Assembly (NCBI GenBank): GCA_022821775.1
Contig: JAJECY010000135.1
Coordinates: 1 to 38,242 of the forward strand
Direction of reading: 5' to 3'
Length of the DNA: 38,242 bases
From: Acidobacteriota bacterium
GTDB taxonomy: Bacteria; Acidobacteriota; Terriglobia; Versatilivoradales; Versatilivoraceae
The position numbers were made by a program, and so were the translations under genes. The notes below the pieces were generated by a model. It was not told the origin of the DNA. It made no database searches and was given only the letters and a program-made list of their open reading frames with translations. This document shows positions 24,300-32,760 of the stretch, piece by piece. The stretch's first letter is position 1. Every line of letters begins with the position of its first letter.

Positions 24300-25067
24300 T
24301 CATACCCGCTCCGCCACCATCCACTGCATCCCCCGTCGGGACGCCTTCCAGCGAAAGGGAACTTTGCCCGGCTCGGTGAGGTAGCACTCGATCTTCCCTG
24401 AAGTCGACGGGCGCATGACGCAGAGATGGAGACCGTCCTCCCAAGTGAAGGGCCAGCGGGGCGGGCCGGCCAGCACCAGGTCGCAGTTGGACAGCACCTG
24501 GCCGTCCTGGATCACCGGTTGCATGGTGCTCACAAAGGAGATGTGCTCGGGGCCCCGGGGATCATCGCTCCCCAAACCGAAGAGCTGCCGGATGCCCACC
24601 TGCAGCGTCCGTCCCTGGCGGACCAGTTCCTTCAGCTCTTCCAGATCGCCGGACAGGGTCTCCCCGCCGGCGTCGTGCTCGTAGACCGGCCTCCAGCGGT
24701 CACAAAAAAACCAACGGTAGACTCCATAAGGGTAGTCGGCGCTCTCGTCGAGAGTGCGATTGTCCAGCATCCACTTGAGAAGGGAAAAACGGCCCGAGAG
24801 ATCGTATTTGAACAGGCAGAAGTAGGGCTGCTCGGCGATCTTCCCGCGATGCGCCAGGGAGTGGTGATGGGTCATCAGTCCGGCGAAGGCGTCGCCACTG
24901 CCGGCGTAGGTCTGTTGAAAATAGAGGGTTTCTTCGTAGTGCTCGGTGGAGAGGTAAAGGCGAAGGTCGGCGCCCCGGCGGACGGCCGCGGCCAGTTCCG
25001 GCGGAGACCCGGAGACGACCTCGCGATCGGCATTCTGTTCCAGTCCCAGCACCCAGTCAGCGGCCAT
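24300..25067 (-). CDS. unrecognised protein with internal duplication
   Basis: A 255-residue soluble protein with no signal peptide, and I recognise no family. A segment at residues 15-39 (REVVSGSPPELAAAVRRGAD, continuing LRLYL) reappears at 135-159 (GETLSGDLEELKELVRQGRT, continuing LQVGI), so it looks like two related modules. Between them lie Tyr/Trp-rich stretches (DYPYGVYRWFFCDRWRPVYE). The gene is real: the start at 25067 has the strong Shine-Dalgarno GGAGGTAAC, and the composition is protein-like throughout. It converges with the peptidase operon and is alone on its strand. Confidence 0.8.
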   Translation of the reverse strand: MAADWVLGLEQNADREVVSGSPPELAAAVRRGADLRLYLSTEHYEETLYFQQTYAGSGDAFAGLMTHHHSLAHRGKIAEQPYFCLFKYDLSGRFSLLKWMLDNRTLDESADYPYGVYRWFFCDRWRPVYEHDAGGETLSGDLEELKELVRQGRTLQVGIRQLFGLGSDDPRGPEHISFVSTMQPVIQDGQVLSNCDLVLAGPPRWPFTWEDGLHLCVMRPSTSGKIECYLTEPGKVPFRWKASRRGMQWMVAERV

Positions 25068-25269
25068 GGCGGTTACCTCCGCAGGTCAAGTTCGCAACCT
25101 CTAAGCCAACGGCTCCCCGGTCCGAAGAGAGGGTATGCCCGTGAGTCATAACACCATCGACAGTTGAGTCAAGTTTCGCACACGGGTCAAGTTCAGGACA
25201 CCAGCCTGCGAGGGGTGCGGACAGAGGTAGCTTGCGTTCTTGGGCAGAAAGGCGGGCCCGGGCAGGATC

Positions 25270-25302
25270 TTGACGATATCTACACAAATGATATACATTT
25301 TG
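25270..25302 (+). promoter_or_regulatory. tacAT promoter with small palindrome
   Basis: The -35 TTGACG (25270-25275) and -10 TATACA (25292-25297) are 16 bases apart. CAAATGATATACATTTTG (25285-25302) has 5-bp inverted arms, AAATG and CATTT, spanning the -10. It is a plausible autoregulatory operator for the antitoxin. The predicted start leaves a leader of about 45 bases, with AAGGA before the ATG. Confidence 0.65.
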
Positions 25303-25347
25303 AGTCCTGTCACACCCGCAAACATCCTGGCATAGAAGGACGGTCCA

Positions 25348-25605
25348 ATGGCCCAAGTCAACTTCCGAATGAAGGACGAGCGGCTCACGCTCATTGATCG
25401 AGCGGCGGCGATTCGGGGCGTTACACGCACCGAGTTCGTGCTACGGTCGAGTGAGGCGGCGGCGATCGAGACCTTGAATGAGCGCCCCGTCATTGCGCTC
25501 GACGACGACGCCTACGATGCCTTCGTTGCCGCGCTCGATGCACCGGTAGAACCGAATGACCGCTTGAGAAAACAGCTTGCGCGCCAGCCGCTGTGGGAAC
25601 GATAA
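25348..25605 (+). CDS. tacA: DUF1778 antitoxin, TacA type
   Basis: An 85-residue antitoxin. The N-terminal ribbon-helix-helix (MAQVNFRMKDERLTLIDRAA, then RGVTRTEFVLRSSEAAA) binds DNA. The acidic C-terminal half (IALDDDAYDAFVAALDAP) and the basic tail cap the acetyltransferase toxin in this family. The ATG at 25348 is preceded by AAGGACGG. The toxin gene overlaps its end by 13 bases. The promoter with a palindrome lies about 50 bases upstream. Confidence 0.92.
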   Translation: MAQVNFRMKDERLTLIDRAAAIRGVTRTEFVLRSSEAAAIETLNERPVIALDDDAYDAFVAALDAPVEPNDRLRKQLARQPLWER

Positions 25606-26096
25606 CCACTCCGGAGCCGATCAACGAACGTCATGACGTATCGCGATTCGACTCCGGAATAGACAGCCTCAATACATGGCTGCAGCGCAAGGCACGGTTG
25701 AACGAATCGAAGGGGGGCGCTCGGACTTACGTCGTCTGTGACGGCAACCGTGTGATCGCATTCTACAGCCTCGCCGCCAGTTCGGTGGAAAGGCGACGGG
25801 TATCGTCGCGCGTCGGTAGAAGCATGCCCGAACCGATTCCGGTGATCCTGTTGGGGCAACTGGCGGTGGACACGAACTACCAGGGCCGGGGCTTGGGGGC
25901 CGACCTGGTGATCGATGCAGCCAAGAGAGTGTTGACAGCGGCCGATTTGATTGGTGCGCGAGCCATTGTCGTCCAAGCGCTCAATGAGGAGGCGAAGAAG
26001 TTCTACGAGCAGTTCAGCTTCTTGCCATTCTCGGATCGCGAACCGCTCATGCTGATCCTCCGGATCTCTGAACTGAGGGCCGCGCTCCGAGGTTAG
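25593..26096 (+). CDS. tacT: GNAT acetyltransferase toxin, TacT type
   Basis: A 167-residue GNAT protein. Known relatives acetylate aminoacyl-tRNA and block translation when the antitoxin is missing. The acetyl-CoA loop is YQGRGLGADL, preceded by LLGQLAVDTN. The C-terminal KKFYEQFSFLPFSD is the conserved TacT tyrosine region. The start is the GTG at 25593 inside the antitoxin gene, so translation is probably coupled. It ends 75 bases before the convergent SDR gene. Confidence 0.92.
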   Translation: MGTITTPEPINERHDVSRFDSGIDSLNTWLQRKARLNESKGGARTYVVCDGNRVIAFYSLAASSVERRRVSSRVGRSMPEPIPVILLGQLAVDTNYQGRGLGADLVIDAAKRVLTAADLIGARAIVVQALNEEAKKFYEQFSFLPFSDREPLMLILRISELRAALRG

Positions 26097-26170
26097 CCCC
26101 GCCCTGCCGTGCAGATCATACGAGGAAAAACGGCTGATCGTTAATGAAGATGAACCACGACTGAGAGGGC

Positions 26171-26965
26171 TCACCATTCCCGGTGGTAGCCGGCGGTCCA
26201 TCCGCCGTCGACCACCAGCACGGCCCCGTTCACGTAGCTGGCTTCCGGGGCCACCAGGAAGAGAACGGCGTGGGAGATTTCCTCGACCCGGGCCGGCCGG
26301 CCCAGGGGAATGTGAGAGATGAGGCTGGCGGCGTTTTCGGAATAGGCCCCGTCGGGACCGTAGAAGAGGGCCTTGGTTCCTTGAGTCAGGGTGGACCCGG
26401 GCGCCACCGCATTGACCAGGATGCCCTGCGGCCCCAGCTCCAGGGCCATGGAGCGGGTCAGGTTGATCACTCCGGCCTTGGCGGCCACAAAGGCGCTCTG
26501 CAGCCGCAGCGGAACCAGGCCGGCCACCGAGCTGATATTGACGATCCTTCCCCCGGAATGCCTGAGAATAGCCGGAACGGCGGCCTGGCTGGCGACGAAG
26601 ACGCCGGTCAGATCGATATTCACGATCCGTTCCCAGTCCCGGCTGGAGAACCGGTGGATGGGAACCCGGTCGCTGAGGGTGTTGATGCCGGCGTTGTTGA
26701 CCAGGATCTGCAGGCCGCCCAGCCGGTCTTCGATTTCCGCGACTGCCCGGTCCATCTGCTTGCGATCAGAAACGTCCGCTTCCAGGGCCAGGCAGGTACC
26801 GCCCGATCGGCCAAGTTCACGGGCGGTGCGCACATTGGTTTCCCGGTCGACGTCCACGCTGGCCACCTTGGCGCCGTTGTTCACCAACGACTCGGCTATG
26901 GCCCGGCCGATGCCCTGGGCCCCGCCGGTGACCAGGGCGACTTGGCCGTTCAGATCGACTTTCAT
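26171..26965 (-). CDS. SDR-family protein with catalytic Tyr replaced by Phe
   Basis: A 264-residue short-chain dehydrogenase/reductase homologue. The cofactor motif TGGAQGIG (13-20), NNAG (LVNNAGIN), the catalytic Ser region (NISSVAG) and the lysine K163 are all present. The tyrosine of YxxxK, however, is phenylalanine (F159 in SAFVAAKAGV; codon TTT at 26489-26491). Ordinary SDR chemistry needs that tyrosine, so the enzyme may be inactive, use another residue, or serve a binding role. The rest of the sequence is well conserved, with no sign of decay. The HpcH/HpaI aldolase ends 33 bases upstream, so they form a two-gene unit. Confidence 0.9.
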   Translation of the reverse strand: MKVDLNGQVALVTGGAQGIGRAIAESLVNNGAKVASVDVDRETNVRTARELGRSGGTCLALEADVSDRKQMDRAVAEIEDRLGGLQILVNNAGINTLSDRVPIHRFSSRDWERIVNIDLTGVFVASQAAVPAILRHSGGRIVNISSVAGLVPLRLQSAFVAAKAGVINLTRSMALELGPQGILVNAVAPGSTLTQGTKALFYGPDGAYSENAASLISHIPLGRPARVEEISHAVLFLVAPEASYVNGAVLVVDGGWTAGYHREW

Positions 26966-26998
26966 TGACTGTCGCCCCGCGTCCGGGCTCTACCGGCT

Positions 26999-27787
26999 CT
27001 ATCCCTTTCGTCTCGCCTTGGCGTGATCCCGAACCATGCCGCAAACCAGGTCGGCCCTCTCGACCATCAAGCCGAAGTCCACTCCAAACTGCAGCCAATG
27101 GACCCCTTTCTCCATCCAGCGGATGCCCTGCTCCGGGTCCGAGCCGATGGCGATCCCAACGTAGACGGAGCTGCGGCGAACCCTTTCGATGATGGACTCG
27201 ATCACTTCCACCACCTCCGGGTGGCCGGGGTCGGCCATGTGCCCCAGCGACCCCGAAAGGTCATTGGGGCCGATCACCACGCTGGTCAGACCCGGAACGG
27301 CCACAATGTCGTCCAGGTTCTCCACCGCCTCGGCCGTCTCGATCTGGACCACCGTCAACACCGACTGATTGGCTCTCCTGCAGTAGTCGGGACCGCCGGT
27401 CCGAGTAAAGTTGGTGGGGCGGCGGGGACCGTAGCCGCGAATCCCTTCGGGCGGGTAACGGCAGGCCGCCACCGCGTTGCGGACATCCTCGGCGGTTCGA
27501 ATCATGGGAAAGATGATCCCGTCGGCTCCCAGGTCCAGAACCGGCTTCACCAGCACCGGATCGTTCCAGGGAACGCGCACCAGCGCGGTGGCTCCGCTGA
27601 CTCGAGTGGCTACGATATGACCCTCCACTCGCTCCAGGGTCATGCCGTTGTGCTCGGTGTCGATCCAGGCGAAATCATAGACCTGGCAGAGGGCTTCGGT
27701 GATCGCCCCATCGTTGAAGCTGATCCCCGCCCCCAGACAGAACTGACCCTGCTGCAGCTTCTGCTTCAGCTTGTTGGCATTTTCCAT
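26999..27787 (-). CDS. HpcH/HpaI-family class II aldolase
   Basis: A 262-residue divalent-metal-dependent aldolase or lyase of the 2-keto-3-deoxyglucarate/4-hydroxy-2-oxoheptanedioate aldolase family. Conserved residues are visible: WIDTEHN (E45, H46), R71 in LVRVPWND, GIRGYGPRRP, and the metal ligands E150 (VVQIETAEAVEN) and D176 (IGPNDLSGSLG). It cleaves 2-keto-3-deoxy acids to pyruvate or oxaloacetate-type products plus an aldehyde. The start at ATG 27787 follows GAGGAGAG. The SDR downstream is probably in the same transcript and may act on the aldolase substrate. Confidence 0.93.
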   Translation of the reverse strand: MENANKLKQKLQQGQFCLGAGISFNDGAITEALCQVYDFAWIDTEHNGMTLERVEGHIVATRVSGATALVRVPWNDPVLVKPVLDLGADGIIFPMIRTAEDVRNAVAACRYPPEGIRGYGPRRPTNFTRTGGPDYCRRANQSVLTVVQIETAEAVENLDDIVAVPGLTSVVIGPNDLSGSLGHMADPGHPEVVEVIESIIERVRRSSVYVGIAIGSDPEQGIRWMEKGVHWLQFGVDFGLMVERADLVCGMVRDHAKARRKG

Positions 27788-28074
27788 GGCTTGGCACTCT
27801 CCTCTTGATTCATTGTTGGGGGGGGATGCGTGGCGCGTTCCGGAAAGGCGCTGTGAACCTAGCACGCTTGCCGGGGGGAGTCAACCGCGGCGGCCATGGG
27901 GCCCAATTTGGGGTTGAGGGAGCCCAGCGAGAGCGCTAGACTTAAGGATCACCGTCATGGGCTTGTTCACCTTACCGGGGCCGGGATGCGACTATGACCG
28001 CGCCCGTGCCGGTGAGGCAGACGGAAGAACCCGCCTGGCCCCGACGGACGGAATGTCTCCAGAGAGGTCGGTCC
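27788..28074. other. divergent spacer between aldolase and DUF1549 operons
   Basis: A 287-base spacer that should hold two divergent promoters. Only weak candidates are visible, with no convincing -35/-10 pair. A run of G lies near 27818-27825. The plus-strand frame is open from 27994, but the family-like signal peptide begins at 28075. Confidence 0.4.
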
Positions 28075-31000
28075 ATGAAAAGGAAGGCTAGCTTGAGGCT
28101 GGGATGGTTTTGCGGGATGGTGTCGGGCCTGGTCCTGGGGGCGGGAGCGTCCGCCTGGGCGCAAAGTCCCGAGCAGCCGGCGGTGGAGTTCGACCGCGAC
28201 ATCCGTCCCCTCCTGACCGACCGCTGCTACGCCTGCCACGGGCCCGACGAGGCAGCCCGCACCACCGAGCTGCGCTTCGATACCAAGGAGGGAGCCTTCG
28301 CCGACCTGGGCGGATACCGGGCCATCGTCCCCGGCGACCCGGACCGGAGCGAGATGTTCAAGCGAATTACCGCCGGTGAGGAAGCCCTCCGCATGCCCCC
28401 GTCCTACTCCGGGCTCGAACTGAACAAACAGGAGATCGAACTCATCCGCCTGTGGATCGAGCAGGGGGCCCGGTGGCAACGTCACTGGTCCTTTATTCCC
28501 CCCGAACGTCCTCCGCTGCCCGACGTTGCCGGTCAGGGCTGGACCCGCAACCCGATCGATTTCTTCGTGCTGGACCGACTGCGCAAGGAGCAGTTGACCC
28601 CCTCCGCCCCGGCCGACAAGACGGTGCTCATTCGCCGGGTCGCCCTGGACCTGACGGGGCTGCCCCCCACGCCGGATGAGGTGGATGCCTTTCTGGCCGA
28701 CGATTCTCCACGGGCCTACGAGAAGGTGGTGGACCGCCTGCTGCGGTCTCCGCGCTACGGCGAGCACATGGCCCTGGCATGGCTGGATGCGGCGCGCTAT
28801 GCGGACAGCAACGGCTACCAGACGGACGGGGAACGGACCATGTGGCGCTGGCGGGATTGGGTGATCGAGGCCTTCAACGCCAACATGCCCTTCGATCGCT
28901 TCACCGTGGAGCAACTGGCCGGGGACATGCTCCCCCAACCCACCCTGGAACAGCGGATCGCCACCGGCTTCAATCGCAACCACCGGGGCAACGGCGAGGG
29001 CGGCATCATCGCAGACGAGTTTGCCGTCGAGTACGTGGTGGACCGGGTGGAGACCACCGCCACCGTCTGGCTGGGCCTGACCCTGGGCTGCGCCCGCTGC
29101 CACGATCACAAGTACGACCCCTTCAGCCAGAAGGAGTTCTATCGAACCTTCGCCTACTTCAACAACATCCCCGAGCGCGGCAAGGTCTACAAGTACGGCA
29201 ATTCTCCCCCGATGATCAAGGCGCCCACCCGGCGGCAACAGCAGCAACTTGCCGATCTGCAAGAGAAACTGGAGAGGGCCGAGCAGGACTTCCAGGCGCT
29301 GGAGCCGGAGCTGGACCGGGCCCAACAACAGTGGGAAGCCACCTTCGGGAAACGGCGCCCCCTCCACTGGTCCATTGCGGAAGGACTGTTGGGGCATTTT
29401 CCCCTGGATGGAAAGGCCCGCGGCTGGCGGCGTCCCCTCCCGGCATCCGCCAAGGGAACCAAGGCCAAGTCCGGATTCAAGGACGGACGGCCGGGATTCA
29501 CCCGGGGGAAGATCGGCCAGGCCGGCAGTTTCGACGGCCAACGCTTCATCGATGCCGGAGACCTCGGCAACTTCGGCTTCTACGACCGTTTCTCCTTGGG
29601 AGCCTGGATCTACCCCGAGGGCGAACAGGGCGGCGCCATCCTCTCGCGGACCCTGGAACTGGAAAAGGAAAAGGGATACCGGGTGGCCCTGCTGGAAGGC
29701 AAGGTCCACGTCAACCTGGTGGTGCGCTGGCTGGACGATTCCATCCGGGTCGAGACGGAGAGGACCCTGGCTCCCAATCGGTGGCACCACGTCATGGTGA
29801 CCTACGACGGGTCCCGCACCTCCAAGGCGATCAGGATCTACGTCGACGGCAAGCCGGAGAAATTCAAGGTGCTGGTGGATGACTTGAACCTCACCTTCAA
29901 GAACGAGGAACCCTTTCGCATCGGATCGGGGGGAGGACCCGGAAGCCGCTTCCAGGGGTTGATCGACGAGGTGAGAGTCTACGATCGCGCTCTCCCGCCG
30001 GACGAGGTCAAGGTGGTTGCCACACCGACGGCCATCAACGACATCGTAAGAAAACCGCCGGATCGGAGAAGCCGGACCGAAACCGACAAGCTTCGCGCCT
30101 ACTTCCTGCAGAAGCATGCGCCCAAGCCGGTGCGCCGGGCCCACCACCGGATCCTGGGCCTCGAGAAGCAAAAAGCAGCTCTATTGGAAGTGGTTCCCAC
30201 CACCATGGTGATGCAGGAGCGGGAGGAGCCGCGGGAGACCTTCATGCTGCTGCGAGGCGCCTACGACCAGCCCGGCGAGAAGGTCGATCCCGGCGTTCCC
30301 GAGGTCCTGAGCGGCGGCGCCAACGGAAAGATCCGCAATCGCCTGGACCTCGCCCGCTGGTTGGTCCATCCACGCAATCCGCTGACTCCGCGGGTGGTTG
30401 TCAACCGTTACTGGCAGAGGCTCTTCGGCCGGGGACTGGTTCGCACCGTCGAGGACTTCGGCTCCCAGGGTGAACGCCCGACTCACCCCGCCCTGCTGGA
30501 CTGGCTGGCCAGCGAGTTCGTGAGCTCAGGCTGGGATCTCAAGGCCCTGCAAAAGACCCTGGTCATGAGCGCCACCTATCGCCAGTCCTCCCGTGCCGCC
30601 CCGGAACTGCTGGCCAAGGATCCGGAAAATCTCCTGCTGGCGCGAGGCCCCCGCCAGCGGCTTTCGGCCCAGGCGATTCGCGATCAAGCCCTGTTCGTCG
30701 GGGGGCTGCTGGTGGAAAAGCTGGGCGGTCCTTCGGTGAAGCCCTATCAGCCGGCGGGGCTCTGGGAGGAACTGGCCGGGGATATCGCCTACAACCAGAG
30801 CACCGGGGAAGATCTCTACCGCAGGAGCCTCTACACCTTCTGGAAGCGCACCATCGCACCGCCCTCCATGCTGAATTTCGACGCTGCCGCCCGCGAGATG
30901 TGCACCGTGCATGTCAGCCGGACCAACACCCCCCTGCAGGCGCTCAACCTGATGAACGACGTCACCTTTGTGGAGGCCGCGCGCGGGCTGGCCCAGCGGG

Positions 31001-31278
31001 TGCTGGCCGAACCGCAGAGCCGATCCCATTCGGACCGGATTGCCCTGGCCTTTCGCCTGGCCACGGCCCGCCGGCCGACTGCCGAGGAAGGCAGGATCCT
31101 GCTGGAAAGCCTGGAAGCCCACCTGGCTACCTATCGCTCCAATCGCAAGGCGGCCAAGGAACTGCTGGGCACGGGAGAATCCCGCGTCCCCAAGGGCCTG
31201 GACCCCCGCGAGGTGGCCGCCTACACGGCCGTCGCCAGCCTGATTTTGAACCTCGATGAAACCATTACCAAGGAGTGA
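28075..31278 (+). CDS. exported cytochrome-c-like PSD1/DUF1549-LamG-DUF1553 protein
   Basis: A 1067-residue protein with a signal peptide (MKRKASLRLGWFCGMVSGLV, then LGAGASAWA). A planctomycete-type cytochrome c domain follows, with haem motif CYACH (C51, C54, H55). DUF1549 comes next, with CARCHDHKYDPF around 339-350. A concanavalin/LamG-like domain is inserted at about 440-635 (FPLDGKARG to IDEVRVYDRAL). DUF1553 covers about 755-1020, with LTPRVVVNRYWQRLFGRGLV and TNTPLQALNLMND. The mature protein should be periplasmic. These modules occur in carbohydrate-degrading bacteria, but their reaction is not settled. The DUF1501 gene follows after 3 bases and the DapA-like gene right after that, making a three-gene operon. 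Confidence 0.95.
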   Translation: MKRKASLRLGWFCGMVSGLVLGAGASAWAQSPEQPAVEFDRDIRPLLTDRCYACHGPDEAARTTELRFDTKEGAFADLGGYRAIVPGDPDRSEMFKRITAGEEALRMPPSYSGLELNKQEIELIRLWIEQGARWQRHWSFIPPERPPLPDVAGQGWTRNPIDFFVLDRLRKEQLTPSAPADKTVLIRRVALDLTGLPPTPDEVDAFLADDSPRAYEKVVDRLLRSPRYGEHMALAWLDAARYADSNGYQTDGERTMWRWRDWVIEAFNANMPFDRFTVEQLAGDMLPQPTLEQRIATGFNRNHRGNGEGGIIADEFAVEYVVDRVETTATVWLGLTLGCARCHDHKYDPFSQKEFYRTFAYFNNIPERGKVYKYGNSPPMIKAPTRRQQQQLADLQEKLERAEQDFQALEPELDRAQQQWEATFGKRRPLHWSIAEGLLGHFPLDGKARGWRRPLPASAKGTKAKSGFKDGRPGFTRGKIGQAGSFDGQRFIDAGDLGNFGFYDRFSLGAWIYPEGEQGGAILSRTLELEKEKGYRVALLEGKVHVNLVVRWLDDSIRVETERTLAPNRWHHVMVTYDGSRTSKAIRIYVDGKPEKFKVLVDDLNLTFKNEEPFRIGSGGGPGSRFQGLIDEVRVYDRALPPDEVKVVATPTAINDIVRKPPDRRSRTETDKLRAYFLQKHAPKPVRRAHHRILGLEKQKAALLEVVPTTMVMQEREEPRETFMLLRGAYDQPGEKVDPGVPEVLSGGANGKIRNRLDLARWLVHPRNPLTPRVVVNRYWQRLFGRGLVRTVEDFGSQGERPTHPALLDWLASEFVSSGWDLKALQKTLVMSATYRQSSRAAPELLAKDPENLLLARGPRQRLSAQAIRDQALFVGGLLVEKLGGPSVKPYQPAGLWEELAGDIAYNQSTGEDLYRRSLYTFWKRTIAPPSMLNFDAAAREMCTVHVSRTNTPLQALNLMNDVTFVEAARGLAQRVLAEPQSRSHSDRIALAFRLATARRPTAEEGRILLESLEAHLATYRSNRKAAKELLGTGESRVPKGLDPREVAAYTAVASLILNLDETITKE

Positions 31279-31281
31279 GCC

Positions 31282-32760
31282 ATGAATCCTTTCCTGGAAA
31301 GCCAGCTTCTGCTCACCCGTCGGCACTTTTTCGGTCTCTCCAGTTGGGGACTGGGGACAGCCGCCCTGGCATCGCTGCTGGAGGGAGACGCGGCCGCGGC
31401 CGGACCGGACCGGTCCGCAATCCAGCCGCTTCCCGGTGAGGCAGGGCTTCCGGAGCTTCCTCACTTCGCCCCCAAGGCCAAGAGAGTGATCTACCTGTTC
31501 CAGTCGGGGGCTCCCGCTCAAATGGACCTGTTCGACCACAAGCCCGGGCTGCAGGAGCGCCGCGCCCAGCAACTGCCCGATTCGGTGCGCAAGGGCCAGC
31601 GGCTCACCGGGATGACCGCCACCCAGGACAGCCTGCCCATCGCCCCCTCGATCTTCAAATTCAAGCAGAATGGCCAATCGGGAGCCTGGGTCAGCGAAAT
31701 CATGTCCCATACCGCCAAGGTCGCCGACGAGCTGTGCTTCATTCGGACCATGCACACCGAGGCGATCAACCACGATCCGGCCATTACCTTTTTCCAGACC
31801 GGCGCCCAGTTGGCCGGCCGCCCCAGCATCGGAGCCTGGCTCTCCTATGGGCTGGGAAGTCAGAATCGGGACCTGCCCACCTTCGTGGCCATGATCTCGC
31901 AAGGGACCGGCAAGTCCGACAGCCAGCCCCTCTACGATCGCTTGTGGGGCAGCGGCTTCCTTCCCACCAAGTACCAGGGTGTCAAGTTTCGCTCGGTAGG
32001 CGACCCCGTGCTCTACCTCTCCAATCCTCCGGGACTCTCCTCCGCCGGACGCCGCCGCTTCCTGGATGACCTTTCCCGACTCAACCAGTTGAAGCTGAAG
32101 GATTTCGGAGACCCGGAAATCTCCACCCGCATCTCCCAGTACGAGATGGCCTATCGAATGCAGACCTCGGTTCCGGACCTGATGGATCTGTCGAGCGAAC
32201 CGGAGAGGACCTTCGAGCTCTATGGACCGGCTTCCCGAAAGCCGGGGACTTACGCCGCCAACTGCCTGCTGGCCAGGCGACTGGTGGAACGCGGCGTGCG
32301 TTTCGTTCAGCTTTTCCATCGCGGCTGGGACCAGCACTCCAAGCTCCCCGAGCAGATCAAGGGGCAGGCCATGGATACCGACCAGCCCTCGGCGGCCCTG
32401 ATCCAGGATCTGAAGGAACGCGGACTGCTTGAGGACACGTTGGTGATCTGGGGCGGCGAGTTCGGTCGCACCGTCTACTGCCAGGGAAAGCTCACGGCCG
32501 ACGACTACGGCCGCGACCACCATCCCCGCTGCTTTACCATCTGGATGGCGGGAGGAGGCATCAAGCCGGGGACCACTTACGGCGAAACGGACGACTACAG
32601 CTACAACATCGTCCGCGACCCCGTCCACATCCACGACCTCCATGCCACCATCCTGCACTGCCTGGGAATCGACCACACCCAATTGACCTTCAAGTTCCAG
32701 GGGCGCCATTTCCGACTGACCGACGTGCACGGCAAGGTGGTGAAGCCGATTCTGGCCTGA
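31282..32760 (+). CDS. DUF1501 Tat-exported protein
   Basis: A 492-residue sulfatase-fold protein of the DUF1501 family. It has a twin-arginine signal ([20 protein letters not shown]) and family blocks [32 protein letters not shown] and [22 protein letters not shown]1501 genes almost always sit beside DUF1549/DUF1553 cytochromes, as here. Their joint function is unknown but is thought to concern extracellular polysaccharide use. It starts 3 bases after the upstream stop, so translation is probably coupled. Confidence 0.95.
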   Translation: MNPFLESQLLLTRRHFFGLSSWGLGTAALASLLEGDAAAAGPDRSAIQPLPGEAGLPELPHFAPKAKRVIYLFQSGAPAQMDLFDHKPGLQERRAQQLPDSVRKGQRLTGMTATQDSLPIAPSIFKFKQNGQSGAWVSEIMSHTAKVADELCFIRTMHTEAINHDPAITFFQTGAQLAGRPSIGAWLSYGLGSQNRDLPTFVAMISQGTGKSDSQPLYDRLWGSGFLPTKYQGVKFRSVGDPVLYLSNPPGLSSAGRRRFLDDLSRLNQLKLKDFGDPEISTRISQYEMAYRMQTSVPDLMDLSSEPERTFELYGPASRKPGTYAANCLLARRLVERGVRFVQLFHRGWDQHSKLPEQIKGQAMDTDQPSAALIQDLKERGLLEDTLVIWGGEFGRTVYCQGKLTADDYGRDHHPRCFTIWMAGGGIKPGTTYGETDDYSYNIVRDPVHIHDLHATILHCLGIDHTQLTFKFQGRHFRLTDVHGKVVKPILA

